DNA from: Streptomyces sp. 2114.4
GTDB lineage: Bacteria; Actinomycetota; Actinomycetes; Streptomycetales; Streptomycetaceae
DNA: 64,000 nt
Direction: 5' to 3'
Assembly: GCF_900187385.1 (NCBI RefSeq)
Contig: NZ_FYEY01000001.1
Coordinates: forward strand, 1,922,001-1,986,000
Under the pieces are notes generated by a model, which worked only from the letters and a program-made list of their open reading frames with translations, had not been told where the DNA came from and ran no database searches. Below are positions 8,936-19,931 of this stretch, piece after piece. Positions within the stretch are counted from its first letter, which is position 1; each line of letters starts with the position of its first letter. A program made the translations under genes and the position numbers.

Positions 8936-9516
8936 GTGGCAAGAGACTCCGAGGCGAAGTACGGCTCCGGCCACCCGGCGCCCCCCACCCCCCGTACCCC
9001 GTCGAGGAGATCGCCGCCGCCTGGGAGCGGGAGCGCCCCGGCACCCCGGTCTCCTCCATCGGCATCGTGACGCCGATCTGGCAGCTGGCGAAGCTGCTGG
9101 GCGACGACCGGCGCCGGGTGCTGGCCGGCGCCGGGATGGACCCGGCCACCCTCGACCTGCTCAGCGTGCTGCGCCGCAGCGGCGCGCCGTACACCCTGAC
9201 CACCCGCGAACTCAGCCGCCGCTCCCTGGTCACCGCGGGCGCGATCTCCCAGCGGCTGACCCGCGCCGAGCGCGAGGGGCTGGTCACCCGGCGGCCCGGC
9301 GAGGGCCGCCCCCGCACGGTCCTGGTCGAGCTGACCCCGGCCGGCCACGAGAAGGTCGAGGCCACGGTCGGCCAAGTGCTTCACCGCGAGGCCGAGTTGA
9401 TCGACGGTCTGACTCCCGCACAGCAGAAGCAGCTCGCCGGGCTGCTGCGGATCCTGCTCCAGGACACCCAGCGCAAGCTCGGCGACGACCGGATCAGCCA
9501 GGTCGGCGAGGGCTGA
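8936..9516 (+). CDS. MarR-family transcriptional regulator, apparent frameshift near the N-terminus
   Basis: The only good initiation site is the GTG at 8936 with GGAGGG 3-8 nt upstream. That frame gives ARDSEAKYGSG and then leaves the MarR frame. The body (EEIAAAWERERPGTP, WQLAKLL, winged helix LTTRELSRRSLVTAGAISQRL, EGRPRTVLVELT) is in the -1 frame. Adding one base in the C-tract region 8981-8993 would join them into one protein of about 193 aa. So the gene is either frameshifted, mis-sequenced, or started at an internal codon such as the GTG at 9067, which has no ribosome site. The winged-helix domain itself is intact. The likely target is the divergent SDR gene through the 8889-8914 palindrome. 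Confidence 0.75.
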
Positions 9517-10291
9517 GCGTCCCGGGGCCGCCGGGCGGGGGCGGGGCGAAGGTGAGGGAGGGGAACAGCGCCTCGTCGGGCAGTCCGAGCTGCGCACGGA
9601 AGGCCGTACGGCCCGCCGCGGTGACGGTCAGGATGCGGGTGGCGACGGCCTTGACGACCCAGCCGCGCTCCAGGGCGTGCCGGTAGAGGGCGGCGCCGAC
9701 CGCGCCGGAGAGATGCCGGCGGCGCACCGTCCAGTCGAGGCAGGTGCGGACATGAGCCCGGTGGGCCGCCGAGGGGCCGGCGTCGGGGATGCCGAGGGCG
9801 GTCAGCCAGCCGGCCCCGTCCACGGTCAGCACCGGGCCGTGATCCCGCCCCAGCAGGCCGCGTTCGGTCATCGCCTCGACGATGGCGACGCCGAGCGCAC
9901 CGGCGATGTGGTCGTAGCACGTCCGGGCGTGGTGCAGGGCCCTGCGGTGGTTGGCCTCGGCCAGGGAGCGGACCGGGACCCGGCGGTAGGGGGCGAGGCC
10001 GGCCAGGTTCTCCAGGGTCTCCGCGGCCTCCGGTCCGGCCAGGCGTACGTAGCGGCGCCGCCCCCGCCGTTCCTCGGCGAGCAGGCCCCCGGCGACCAGG
10101 AGGTTGAGGTGTTCGGTGGTGGTGGAGGGTGCCACCGCGGCGTATGCGGCCAGTTCACCGGCGGTCCAGGCGCCGCCGTCGAGCAGGGCCATGCAGATGG
10201 CGGCACGGGTGCGGTCCGCGAGCAGCGCCGCAAGGGCGGCCAGATCGGGGGTCTCCGCGAGGCTTTCCTGATCGGCGTCCCATCGTTTCAT
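9494..10291 (-). CDS. ArsR-type winged-helix transcriptional regulator
   Basis: 265 aa from the ATG at 10291, which has a TACTCT -10-like box 6 nt upstream and so may be leaderless; a GTG at 10297 is also possible. The N-terminal ~100 residues form an ArsR winged helix (ALLADRTRAAICMALLDGG, recognition helix VAPSTTTEHLNLLVAGGLL, wing RRGRRRYVRLAG). The long C-terminal part (about 110-265) is of unknown ligand-binding function, as in many large streptomycete ArsR proteins. There are no clear metal-binding CxC motifs. It is divergent from the flavin-reductase-like gene and overlaps the MarR gene tail by 23 nt. Confidence 0.85.
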   Translation of the reverse strand: MKRWDADQESLAETPDLAALAALLADRTRAAICMALLDGGAWTAGELAAYAAVAPSTTTEHLNLLVAGGLLAEERRGRRRYVRLAGPEAAETLENLAGLAPYRRVPVRSLAEANHRRALHHARTCYDHIAGALGVAIVEAMTERGLLGRDHGPVLTVDGAGWLTALGIPDAGPSAAHRAHVRTCLDWTVRRRHLSGAVGAALYRHALERGWVVKAVATRILTVTAAGRTAFRAQLGLPDEALFPSLTFAPPPPGGPGTLSPRRPG

Positions 10292-10296
10292 GTACA

Positions 10297-10310
10297 CAGA
10301 GTAACCTCTG
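10297..10310. promoter_or_regulatory. Small inverted repeat between divergent ArsR and flavin-reductase genes
   Basis: CAGAG (10297-10301) and CTCTG (10306-10310) flank TAAC within an unusually AT-rich 60-nt gap. It overlaps the presumed ArsR-gene promoter, so it could be an autoregulatory operator. Confidence 0.4.
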
Positions 10311-10358
10311 ATAACATTTCGGTGAGCACCGAATCAACCGGCTTCTATCCTCAAGGCC

Positions 10359-10934
10359 ATGAAAGTCGCGCTGGAGAAGAGCAGTTCGGTCGCCCCGGCG
10401 CTGCTGTCCACGGAGAACGACGACGGGACATTTGTGCTGGTCGAGCTGCGCATCCGGTGGGAGCTCGGGCCGGTCGTCAGCGTCTGGCTGCCGGCCCGCG
10501 GCCGGACCGCGCGGAATCTCGCGGTGCGCCCGGACGTGGTCTTCAATCTGCCGCCGGACGGAGCGGGGGCCGAGGAGGGGACGCCGGGCAGCATGCCCTG
10601 CGCCGCGGATGCGCCGTGGGCGGAGCCGTCCGAATTGGTGCGGCCGCCCCGACTGGCGCACTGCCCGGTGCAGTTGGAGGCCCGCCGGCTCGGGGAGCGG
10701 ACGGTCACCGACGGGGCGTGGACGCAGATCGAGGCGCAGGTGCTGCGGGTGCATGCCGATCCGCGGTGGATGGTGCCGCTGAGCGGTCCGGGGACCGGGC
10801 CGGCGGCGTGGCATCCGCCGGTGCACGACTTCCGGCCGTCGGGCACTCCCCCGCCGCAGGCCGTGCCGGCGCCCGCGCGGGAGATGGCGCAGCAGTGGGA
10901 GCGGCGCTTTCCGGCCGGGAGCGGTGGCGCTTAG
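10359..10934 (+). CDS. Flavin-reductase/flavoredoxin-like protein
   Basis: 191 aa. I read it tentatively as a flavin-reductase-like or related small cytoplasmic protein. Visible blocks are SVWLPARGRTARNLAVRPDVVFNLPP, a middle with RPPRLAHCPVQLEARRLGE, and a C-terminal LRVHADPRW; note that two of these are split by variable loops. The pattern 'ARNLxxxPxVxFNLP' and 'CPVQLEARxL' is found in streptomycete proteins annotated as flavin reductase family. There is no signal peptide. It is divergent from the ArsR-type regulator, which probably controls it, and ends just before a strong bidirectional terminator. Confidence 0.65.
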   Translation: MKVALEKSSSVAPALLSTENDDGTFVLVELRIRWELGPVVSVWLPARGRTARNLAVRPDVVFNLPPDGAGAEEGTPGSMPCAADAPWAEPSELVRPPRLAHCPVQLEARRLGERTVTDGAWTQIEAQVLRVHADPRWMVPLSGPGTGPAAWHPPVHDFRPSGTPPPQAVPAPAREMAQQWERRFPAGSGGA

Positions 10935-10980
10935 GACGCCCGGGGTACCGGGTCCGGGCACCGGGTGTGCCCGCACAGGC

Positions 10981-11027
10981 CCGCGGCGCCTGCCCTCCCG
11001 GTCGGGGGAGGGGGACAGGCGCCGCGG
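10981..11027. terminator. Strong bidirectional terminator
   Basis: A perfect 12-bp stem (CCGCGGCGCCTG at 10981-10992, CAGGCGCCGCGG at 11016-11027) is followed by TTTGTT on the plus strand. It separates the rightward flavin-reductase-like gene from the leftward gltD end and can serve both. Confidence 0.85.
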
Positions 11028-11067
11028 TTTGTTCCGCACGACGTTGTACGGGACATCGGGGGACGGA

Positions 11068-12520
<1,453 letters not shown>

Positions 12521-12528
<8 letters not shown>

Positions 12529-15500
12529 TGGTCGCCGCCTCCATCATCTTCTCGTGGGTCTCGGACTCGGAGAGTCCGGCCTGCTCAGCGGCGTCCTTGG
12601 CGACGAGCACTGCCTGGTAGGTGGGCGGGATGACCTTGCTGAAGCGTGCGGCCGCGGCATCCCAGTCGGCGAGGAGCTTGGCGGCGACGGTCGAGCCGGT
12701 CTCCTCCTGGTGGCGCTGCACGACGTCGTGCAGCCACTGCTTGTCGGCGTCGTCCAGCGGGTTCACCGCGTCGACGAGCTCCTTGTTGACGTTGGCCGGG
12801 TCGAGGTCGATGACGTAGGCGAAGCCGCCGGACATACCGGCCGCGAAGTTGCGGCCCGTCTCGCCCAGGACGACCGCGTTGCCGCCGGTCATGTACTCGC
12901 AGCCGTGGTCGCCGACGCCCTCGGAGACCACCGTGGCACCGGAGTTGCGGACGCAGAAGCGCTCGCCGACCCGGCCGCGCAGGTACAGCTCGCCGCCGGT
13001 GGCGCCGTAGGCGAGGGTGTTGCCGGCGATGGTGGAGTACTCCGCCAGGTGGTCGGCGCCGCGGTCCGGGCGGACCACGACCCGGCCGCCGGACAGGCCC
13101 TTGCCGACGTAGTCGTTGGCGTCGCCCTCCAGGCGCAGCGTGATGCCGCGCGGCAGGAACGCGCCGAAGGACTGGCCGGCCGAGCCGGTGAAGGTGATGT
13201 CGATGGTGTCGTCGGGCAGGCCCGCGCCACCGAACTTCTTGGTGACCTCGTGGCCGAGCATGGTGCCGACGGTCCGGTTGATGTTCCGGATCGCGATCTG
13301 CGCCCGGACCGGCTGGGCCTCCTCGGCGGTGTCCGCGGACAGCGCGTCGGCGGCGAGCTTGATCAGCTCGTTGTCGAGCGCCTTCTCCAGGCCGTGGTCC
13401 TGCTCGATGACCTGGTGGCGCACCGCGCCCTCGGCCAGCTCGGGGACGTGCAGCAGCGGGGCCAGGTCCAGGCCCTGCGCCTTCCAGTGGTTCACGGCGC
13501 GGGAGGTGTTCAGCAGCTCGGCGTGGCCGATGGCCTCGTCCAGGCTGCGGAAGCCCAGCTCGGCGAGGATCTCGCGGACCTCCTCGGCGATGAACTGGAA
13601 GAAGTTGACGACGTACTCGGCCTTCCCGTTGAACCGCTCGCGCAGCGTCGGGTTCTGGGTGGCGATGCCGACCGGGCAGGTGTCCAGGTGGCACACGCGC
13701 ATCATGACGCAGCCGGAGACGACCAGGGGTGCGGTCGCGAAGCCGTACTCCTCGGCGCCCAGCAGGGCGGCGATGACGACGTCGCGGCCGGTCTTGAGCT
13801 GGCCGTCGGTCTGCACCACGATGCGGTCGCGCAGGCCGTTGAGCAGCAGGGTCTGCTGGGTCTCGGCCAGGCCCAGCTCCCAGGGGCCGCCCGCGTGCTT
13901 GAGCGAGGTGAGCGGCGAGGCGCCCGTACCGCCGTCGTGGCCGGAGATCAGGACCACGTCCGCGTGCGCCTTGGAGACACCCGCGGCGACCGTGCCGACG
14001 CCGACCTCGGAGACCAGCTTCACGTGGATGCGGGCCTGCGGGTTGGCGTTCTTGAGGTCGTGGATCAGCTGAGCCAGGTCCTCGATGGAGTAGATGTCGT
14101 GGTGCGGCGGCGGGGAGATCAGGCCGACGCCCGGGGTGGAGTGCCGGGTCTTGGCGACCCACGGGTAGACCTTGTGGCCGGGCAGCTGGCCGCCCTCGCC
14201 GGGCTTGGCGCCCTGGGCCATCTTGATCTGGATGTCGTCGGAGTTGACCAGGTACTCGGACGTCACACCGAAGCGGCCGGAGGCGACCTGCTTGATGGAG
14301 GAGCGGCGCGCCGGGTCGTAAAGGCGCTCCGGGTCCTCGCCGCCCTCACCGGTGTTGGACTTGCCGCCCAGCTGGTTCATGGCGATGGCCAGCGTCTCGT
14401 GCGCCTCCTGGGAGATGGAGCCGTACGACATGGCGCCGGTGGAGAAGCGCTTGACGATCTCGGACGCGGGCTCGACCTCCTCGATCGGGATCGAGGGGCG
14501 CTCGGAGGCGAAGGAGAACAGGCCGCGCAGCGTCATCAGCCGCTCGGACTGCTCGTTCACCCGGTCCGTGTACTGCTTGAAGATGTCGTAGCGACGCGAG
14601 CGGGTGGAGTGCTGGAGCCGGAAGACGGTGTCCGGGTCGAAGAGGTGCGGCTCGCCCTCGCGGCGCCACTGGTACTCGCCGCCGATCTCCAGCGCGCGGT
14701 GCGTGGCGGCGATGCCGGAGGCCGGGTAGGCCTTGGCGTGCCGCGCCGCGACCTCCTTGGCGATGACGTCCAGACCGGCGCCGCCGATCTTGGTCGCGGT
14801 GCCGTGGAAGTACTTGGCGACGAACTCCTCGTCCAGACCGACGGCCTCGAAGACCTGCGCGCCCCGGTAGGAGGCCACGGTGGAGATGCCCATCTTGGAC
14901 ATGACCTTCAGGACGCCCTTGCCGAGCGCCTTGATCAGGTTCTTGATGGCGGTTTCGGCCTCGACGCCCGGCAGGAAGGTGCCGGCGCGGACCAGGTCCT
15001 CGACCGACTCCATGGCCAGGTACGGGTTGACGGCCGCGGCACCGAAGCCGATGAGCAGCGCGACGTGGTGCACCTCGCGCACATCGCCGGCCTCGACGAG
15101 CAGACCGACCTGGGTGCGCTCCTTGGTGCCGATGAGGTGGTGGTGGACCGCGGCGGTGAGCAGCAGCGACGGGATCGGCGCGTGCTCGGCGTCGGAGTGC
15201 CGGTCGGAGAGCACGATCAGCCGGGCGCCGTCGTCGATGGCGGCGTCGGCCTCGGCGCAGATCTCCTCGATCCGGGCGGCCAGCGACTCGCCGCCGCCGG
15301 AGACCCGGTAGAGGCCGGAGAGGGTCACGGCCTTCATGCCGGGCATGTCGCCGTCGGCGTTGATGTGGACGAGCTTGGCCAGCTCGTCGTTGTCGATGAC
15401 CGGGAAGGGCAGGGTCACGCTGCGGCAGGAGGCCGCGTTCGGCTCCAGGAGGTTGCCCTGGGGGCCGAGCGAGGAGATCAGCGAGGTGACCAGCTCCTCG

Positions 15501-17134
15501 CGGATGGCGTCCAGCGGCGGGTTGGTGACCTGCGCGAAGAGCTGGGTGAAGTAGTCGAAGAGCAGCCGGGGGCGCTCGGAGAGCGCGGCGATCGGCGAGT
15601 CGGTGCCCATCGAGCCGATGGGCTCGGCGCCGGCCTTGGCCATCGGGGCGAGGATGACGCGCAGCTCTTCCTCGGTGTAGCCGAAGGTCTGCTGGCGGCG
15701 GGTGACCGAGGCGTGGGTGTGCACGATGTGCTCACGCTCGGGCAGGTCGGCGAGCTCGATCAGGCCGGAGTCCAGCCACTCCTGGTAGGGGTGCTCGGCG
15801 GCGAGCTGCGCCTTGATCTCGTCGTCCTCGATGATGCGGCCCTCGGCGGTGTCCACGAGGAACATCCGGCCGGGCTGCAGACGGCCCTTGCGGACCACCT
15901 TCGCGGGGTCGATGTCCAGGACGCCGACCTCGGAGGAGAGCACGACCAGGCCGTCGTCGGTGACCCAGTAGCGGCCGGGGCGCAGACCGTTGCGGTCGAG
16001 GACCGCGCCGACCTGGGTGCCGTCGGTGAAGGTGACGCAGGCCGGGCCGTCCCAGGGCTCCATCATCGTGGAGTGGTACTGGTAGAAGGCGCGCCGGGCC
16101 GGGTCCATGGAGGGGGAGTTCTCCCACGCCTCGGGGACCATCATCAGCACCGAGTGCGGCAGCGAGCGGCCGCCGAGGTGGAGCAGTTCCAGGACCTCGT
16201 CGAAGGAGGCGGAGTCGGAGGCGTCCGGGGTGCAGACCGGGAACAGCCGCTCCAGATTCTCGGCGTTCTCCTCGCCGAAGAGCTTCGTGGCCAGCTGCGA
16301 CTCACGGGCGCGCATCCAGTTGCGGTTGCCCTTGACCGTGTTGATCTCGCCGTTGTGCGCGACGAAGCGGTACGGGTGGGCGAGCGGCCAGCTCGGGAAG
16401 GTGTTGGTGGAGAACCGCGAGTGGACCAGCGCGACGGCGGTGGCGAAGCGGCGGTCGGACAGGTCCGGGAAGAAGGGCTCCAGCTGGCCGGTGGTCAGCA
16501 TGCCCTTGTAGACGATCGTCCGGGCGGACAGCGAGGGGAAGTAGACCCCGGCCTCGCGCTCGGCGCGCTTGCGCAGCGCGAAGGCCTTGCGGTCCAGCGC
16601 CAGGCCGGTGTTCACCCCGTCGCTCACGAAGATCTGGGAGAAGGCCGGCATGGTGGCGCGGGCGCCGTTGCCGAGCAGCTGCGGGGCGACCGGGACCACC
16701 CGCCAGCCGATGACGTCCAGGCCCTCTTCGCCGGCGATCGTCTCGATGCGCGAGACGGCGTCGGCCGCCTCCTGGGCATCGGACGGCAGGAAGGCGATGC
16801 CGACGGCGTAGGCGCCGGCCTCGGGGAGCTCGAAGGTGACGTTCTCGCGAAGGAACGCGTCCGGCACCTGGAGCAGGATGCCGGCGCCGTCACCCGAGTC
16901 GGGCTCGGAGCCGGTGGCACCGCGGTGCTCCAGATTCGTCAGGACGGTGAGTGCCTGCTCGACCAGTGCGTGGCTGGCCTCGCCGGTGAGGGTGGCCACA
17001 AAGCCGACGCCACAGGCGTCGTGCTCGTTGCGCGGGTCGTACATGCCCTGCTGGGCAGGGCGGCCGTCCATGGGCGACCAGGCGGCGGCGCTGGCGCTGC
17101 TGGTGGTCGCGGAGTGCGTGGACGCGAAACGCAT
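12521..17134 (-). CDS. gltB: Glutamate synthase (NADPH) large subunit
   Basis: 1537 aa from the ATG at 17134, with GGGAG about 6 nt upstream. The N-terminal nucleophile Cys that releases ammonia from glutamine is in [12 protein letters not shown]; the ~40 residues before it may be a removed propeptide. Next come the glutamine amidotransferase domain, the central domain, the FMN/2-oxoglutarate synthase domain ([38 protein letters not shown]), the 3Fe-4S cysteines ([15 protein letters not shown]) and the C-terminal beta-helix with repeated Gly motifs. It is the first gene of gltBD. Upstream lie an inverted repeat hard against the ribosome site and GlnR-like boxes, which suggests nitrogen control. 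Confidence 0.97.
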
Positions 17135-17142
17135 CGGCTCTC

Positions 17143-17185
17143 CCAACGTCGTCGTGGCATAGGCGTTGCCGAGGGACGACGTTGG
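17143..17185. promoter_or_regulatory. Inverted repeat in the gltB leader
   Basis: CCAACGTCGTC (17143-17153) is perfectly repeated in inverted form at 17175-17185 with a 21-nt loop. It sits 8 nt upstream of the gltB ATG and touches the ribosome site, so in mRNA the stem could affect gltB translation. As DNA it could be an operator. Confidence 0.6.
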
Positions 17186-17196
17186 CCCTCCGCGAA

Positions 17197-17212
17197 ATTT
17201 CGTGCAGGTTAC
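17197..17212 (-). promoter_or_regulatory. GlnR-like half site upstream of gltB
   Basis: Read on the gltB strand, GTAAC-n6-GAAAT matches one gTnAC-n6-GaAAc element of the streptomycete GlnR box at 9 of 10 positions. It overlaps the palindrome CGAAATTTCG (17193-17202). It lies about 65 nt before the start codon. Confidence 0.4.
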
Positions 17213-17365
17213 AGGATGACTCCCTTCTCAAAAAGCGAAAAGGGGCTTCCAACATGCGGACACCGCACGGGCGGTGAGTCAGTGCACGGCCGGGATCCAG
17301 GCCGTCCCACAAGGCGGCGTTCGGCGAGCGACGTTGCCCGCGACGCCTGGGCCTTATGCCCGGTC

Positions 17366-17392
17366 GTCAACAAACCGAAACCGCTGGGTAAC
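17366..17392 (+). promoter_or_regulatory. GlnR-like binding box upstream of gltB
   Basis: GTCAA-n6-GAAAC-n6-GTAAC matches three successive elements of the GlnR consensus (gTnAC-n6-GaAAc-n6-gTnAC) at 14 of 15 counted positions, with exact 6-nt spacers. It lies about 230-260 nt upstream of gltB and just beyond the VIT1-like gene end. GlnR is the global nitrogen regulator of streptomycetes, so control of gltBD is plausible. Confidence 0.5.
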
Positions 17393-17423
17393 GCGGTAAT
17401 TATGCAGTCACCCGTATGACACG

Positions 17424-18164
17424 TCAGCCTACGACGGTTCCGAACAATGCTCCCAGGGCGTACGTCACACCCGCGGCCGCGCCGCCGAGGGCCAGCTGCC
17501 GCAGACCGCTGAACCACCAGGAGCGGGCCGTCACCCGCGCCACGACGGCGCCGCAGGCGAAGAGCCCGACCAGCGCGAGCAGCACCGCGGGCCAGATCGC
17601 GGACGCCCCCAGCAGATAGGGAAGGACAGGCAGCAGCGCGCCCAGCGCAAACGATCCGAAGGAGGAGACCGCGGCGACGGTGGGCGAAGGAAGGTCGGAC
17701 GGGTCGATCCCCAGCTCCTCGCGGGCGTGGATCTCCAGGGCCTGCTCCGGGTCCCGGGACAGCTGGGCCGCGACCTGCCGGGCGAGCGCCGACTCGACCC
17801 CGCGGGACTCGTAGAGCGCCGCCAGCTCCTCCAGCTCGTCCTTCGGGTGCTTGCGCAGCTCGGACCGCTCGATGTCCAGCTCGGCCTGCACCAGCTCACG
17901 CTGCGAGGCGACCGAGGTGTACTCCCCCGCGGCCATCGAGAAGGCACCGGCGGCCAGCCCCGCCAGGCCGGTGATGATGATCGTCTGCTGCGAAAGCGCA
18001 CCGCCGGCGACGCCCGTCATCAGGGCGAGGTTCGAGACCAGCCCGTCCATCGCGCCGAAGACGGCGGGGCGCAGCCAGCCGCCGTTCACATCGCGGTGGG
18101 TGTGATTGTCGCGGTGGGCCACATGCGTCGGCGCCGCGGCATCCATGATCTCCATGACGGACAT
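17424..18164 (-). CDS. VIT1/CCC1-family transmembrane transporter (Fe2+/Mn2+)
   Basis: 246 aa from the ATG at 18164; the reading frame stays open far upstream but only as a shadow. The N-terminus (residues ~10-25) is His/Asp-rich (AHRDNHTHRD). The first membrane segments include WLRPAVFGAMDGLVSNLALM and GLAGLAAGAFSMAAGEYTSV, which are hallmarks of the VIT1/CCC1 family. The cytoplasmic Glu-rich region between about 85 and 145 (ELDIERSELRKHPKDELEEL, then LEIHAREELGID) matches the metal-binding domain of plant VIT1. Three more hydrophobic segments finish the protein. It should move Fe2+ or Mn2+ across the plasma membrane, probably outward. It is monocistronic. Confidence 0.9.
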   Translation of the reverse strand: MSVMEIMDAAAPTHVAHRDNHTHRDVNGGWLRPAVFGAMDGLVSNLALMTGVAGGALSQQTIIITGLAGLAAGAFSMAAGEYTSVASQRELVQAELDIERSELRKHPKDELEELAALYESRGVESALARQVAAQLSRDPEQALEIHAREELGIDPSDLPSPTVAAVSSFGSFALGALLPVLPYLLGASAIWPAVLLALVGLFACGAVVARVTARSWWFSGLRQLALGGAAAGVTYALGALFGTVVG

Positions 18165-18572
18165 ATCGGTACCTACTCCCTGCAGCGAGGTGTGGGCCGA
18201 TGGCGGCGCTTCCCCCTCCAACACCTCGAAGTTAGGCGCGCAGCACCCTCCGCCGCTAGCAAGGAAGGCCGAACTTACCGCGCTGACCTGCGGTTTTTCC
18301 CCGAGGTCGGCGATGAGATCCGGGTCACACCCCGTTTTCGGGCCCTCGGGCGGTCCGGTGCCGGGCGCCGTCCGGGGGAGTCGACCGGGTGACCCTGCCG
18401 CCCGGGGCAGGAGAGCCGGGCCGCCGCGTGGCACGGATACAGCGCAGCAGTCCGAAGCTGTCCCGGCGGCCCCAAGCCACCGGGACGGCCGCCCCGCCGG
18501 CCCTCCCCGATGCCGTCCCCACCGCCCCGCCGGCCGCCTCCCCTCCCCCACCGTGGAAGGACTCCCCCGCAG
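18165..18572. other. 408-nt divergent intergenic region
   Basis: This gap separates the leftward VIT1-like gene from the rightward ADP-ribosylglycohydrolase gene and must hold both promoters. I see no ORF with a ribosome site, no clear iron-regulator palindrome, and only short GC hairpins such as the one around 18390-18410. A GGAAGGA at about 18554-18560 may be the ribosome site of the rightward gene. Confidence 0.5.
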
Positions 18573-19931
18573 ATGACGTACGCAAGCGAGCAGACACCGG
18601 CCGCGGCGCCGGAGGCGATGCCGGCCGCGGCCCCGGAGGCGCCGGATGCGCCGGACGCACCGGACGCCTCCGAAGCGGGGGCCGTCCGGACCCTCCCGGC
18701 CCGCGCGGTCCCCCCGGTCGCCGAGCCGTCGCCCGCGGGGCCGGTGCCGCCCGCCGTCTCCGCCCCGCCGTCCCTGGAGGACCGGGCGGCCGGATGCCTG
18801 GTCGGCGCCGCCGTCGGCGATGCGCTCGGCGGGCCCGTGCAGGGCTGGTCGCCGGAGGAGATCGTCAAGCGGCACGGCGGCCGGGTCGAGGGCATCGTCG
18901 GACCGTTCCACGACAACTGGCGCACCGCCCGCCCGCTCACGCCGTACCACAAGGGCGACGGCCACGTCACCGACGACACCTTGATGACGCATGCGCTGGT
19001 GCGGGTCTACGAAACGGTGCGCGACCACCTCGACGCCTATGACATCGCCGACCACCTCGTCCCGGACCTGATCGGCACCCCGCGCTGGATCCCGGAACTG
19101 GAGACCGAGGCGCTGCCACTGCAGCGGATCTTCCTCGCCGAGAAGTGGATCGTGGCGCGGCTGCACTACGGGCACGCGGACCCCCGCGAGGCGGGCGTCG
19201 GCAACATCGTCAACTGTGGTGCGGCGATGTACATGGCTCCGGTCGGCATCGTCAACGCCGGCAACCCGGACCGGGCGTACGCCGAGGCGCTGGACATCGC
19301 CGGTGCGCACCAGGCCTCCTACGGACGGGAGGCGGCGGGGGTGTTCGCCGCGGCGGTGGCCGCCGCGTTCCTGCCGGACGCCACCCCGTCCTCGGTCGTC
19401 GTCCAGGCGCTGCGGCTGGCCAAGGACGGCACCCGGGCCGCGATCGAGGCGGTCTGCGAGGCCGCGTCGTCGCTCACCGACACCGCGTCGGCGACGGCAC
19501 CGCTGCGGGCGGCCGTCGCCCCCTTCGACACGGTGGGCCCGGACTACCGCAACCCGTCGCTCGGCGCCCGGCGCCCCTCCCGGCTGCACGCCGTCGAGGA
19601 ACTTCCCATCGCCCTGGGCATGTTGCTGACCGGTGGCGGCGACTTCCGGGCCACGGTCCTCGGCGCGGTCAACTACGGCCGCGACTGCGACTCGATCGCC
19701 ACGATGTGCGGCGCGCTCGTCGGCGCGCTGCGCGGCGCGGCGGCGGTACCGGCCGAGTGGAGCGAGGAGGTCGCCCGCGCCAGCCGTCTCGATCTGCAGG
19801 CGCCCGGGGCCGCGCTGGCCACCGTCGCCCGCGAGATCTTCACCCGTGACCGGGCGCGCGCCCGCACCCACGAGCAGGCCTTCACCGCGATCTCGGCCAT
19901 CCCGGCGATGACGGAGGCGGGCGGACGGTGA
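18573..19931 (+). CDS. ADP-ribosylglycohydrolase family protein
   Basis: 452 aa from the ATG at 18573. The first ~70 residues are a low-complexity Ala/Pro/Asp linker with APDAPDAPD-type repeats. The catalytic domain then shows the family signatures: VGAAVGDALGGPVQG (residues 77-91), the metal-binding DDT at 134-136 (HVTDDTLM), and the C-terminal GRDCDSIATMCGAL where acidic residues bind the two Mg2+ ions. These enzymes remove ADP-ribose from proteins or small molecules; the exact substrate is unknown. Its stop overlaps the CoA-transferase start by 4 nt, so the two are translationally coupled. Confidence 0.9.
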   Translation: MTYASEQTPAAAPEAMPAAAPEAPDAPDAPDASEAGAVRTLPARAVPPVAEPSPAGPVPPAVSAPPSLEDRAAGCLVGAAVGDALGGPVQGWSPEEIVKRHGGRVEGIVGPFHDNWRTARPLTPYHKGDGHVTDDTLMTHALVRVYETVRDHLDAYDIADHLVPDLIGTPRWIPELETEALPLQRIFLAEKWIVARLHYGHADPREAGVGNIVNCGAAMYMAPVGIVNAGNPDRAYAEALDIAGAHQASYGREAAGVFAAAVAAAFLPDATPSSVVVQALRLAKDGTRAAIEAVCEAASSLTDTASATAPLRAAVAPFDTVGPDYRNPSLGARRPSRLHAVEELPIALGMLLTGGGDFRATVLGAVNYGRDCDSIATMCGALVGALRGAAAVPAEWSEEVARASRLDLQAPGAALATVAREIFTRDRARARTHEQAFTAISAIPAMTEAGGR

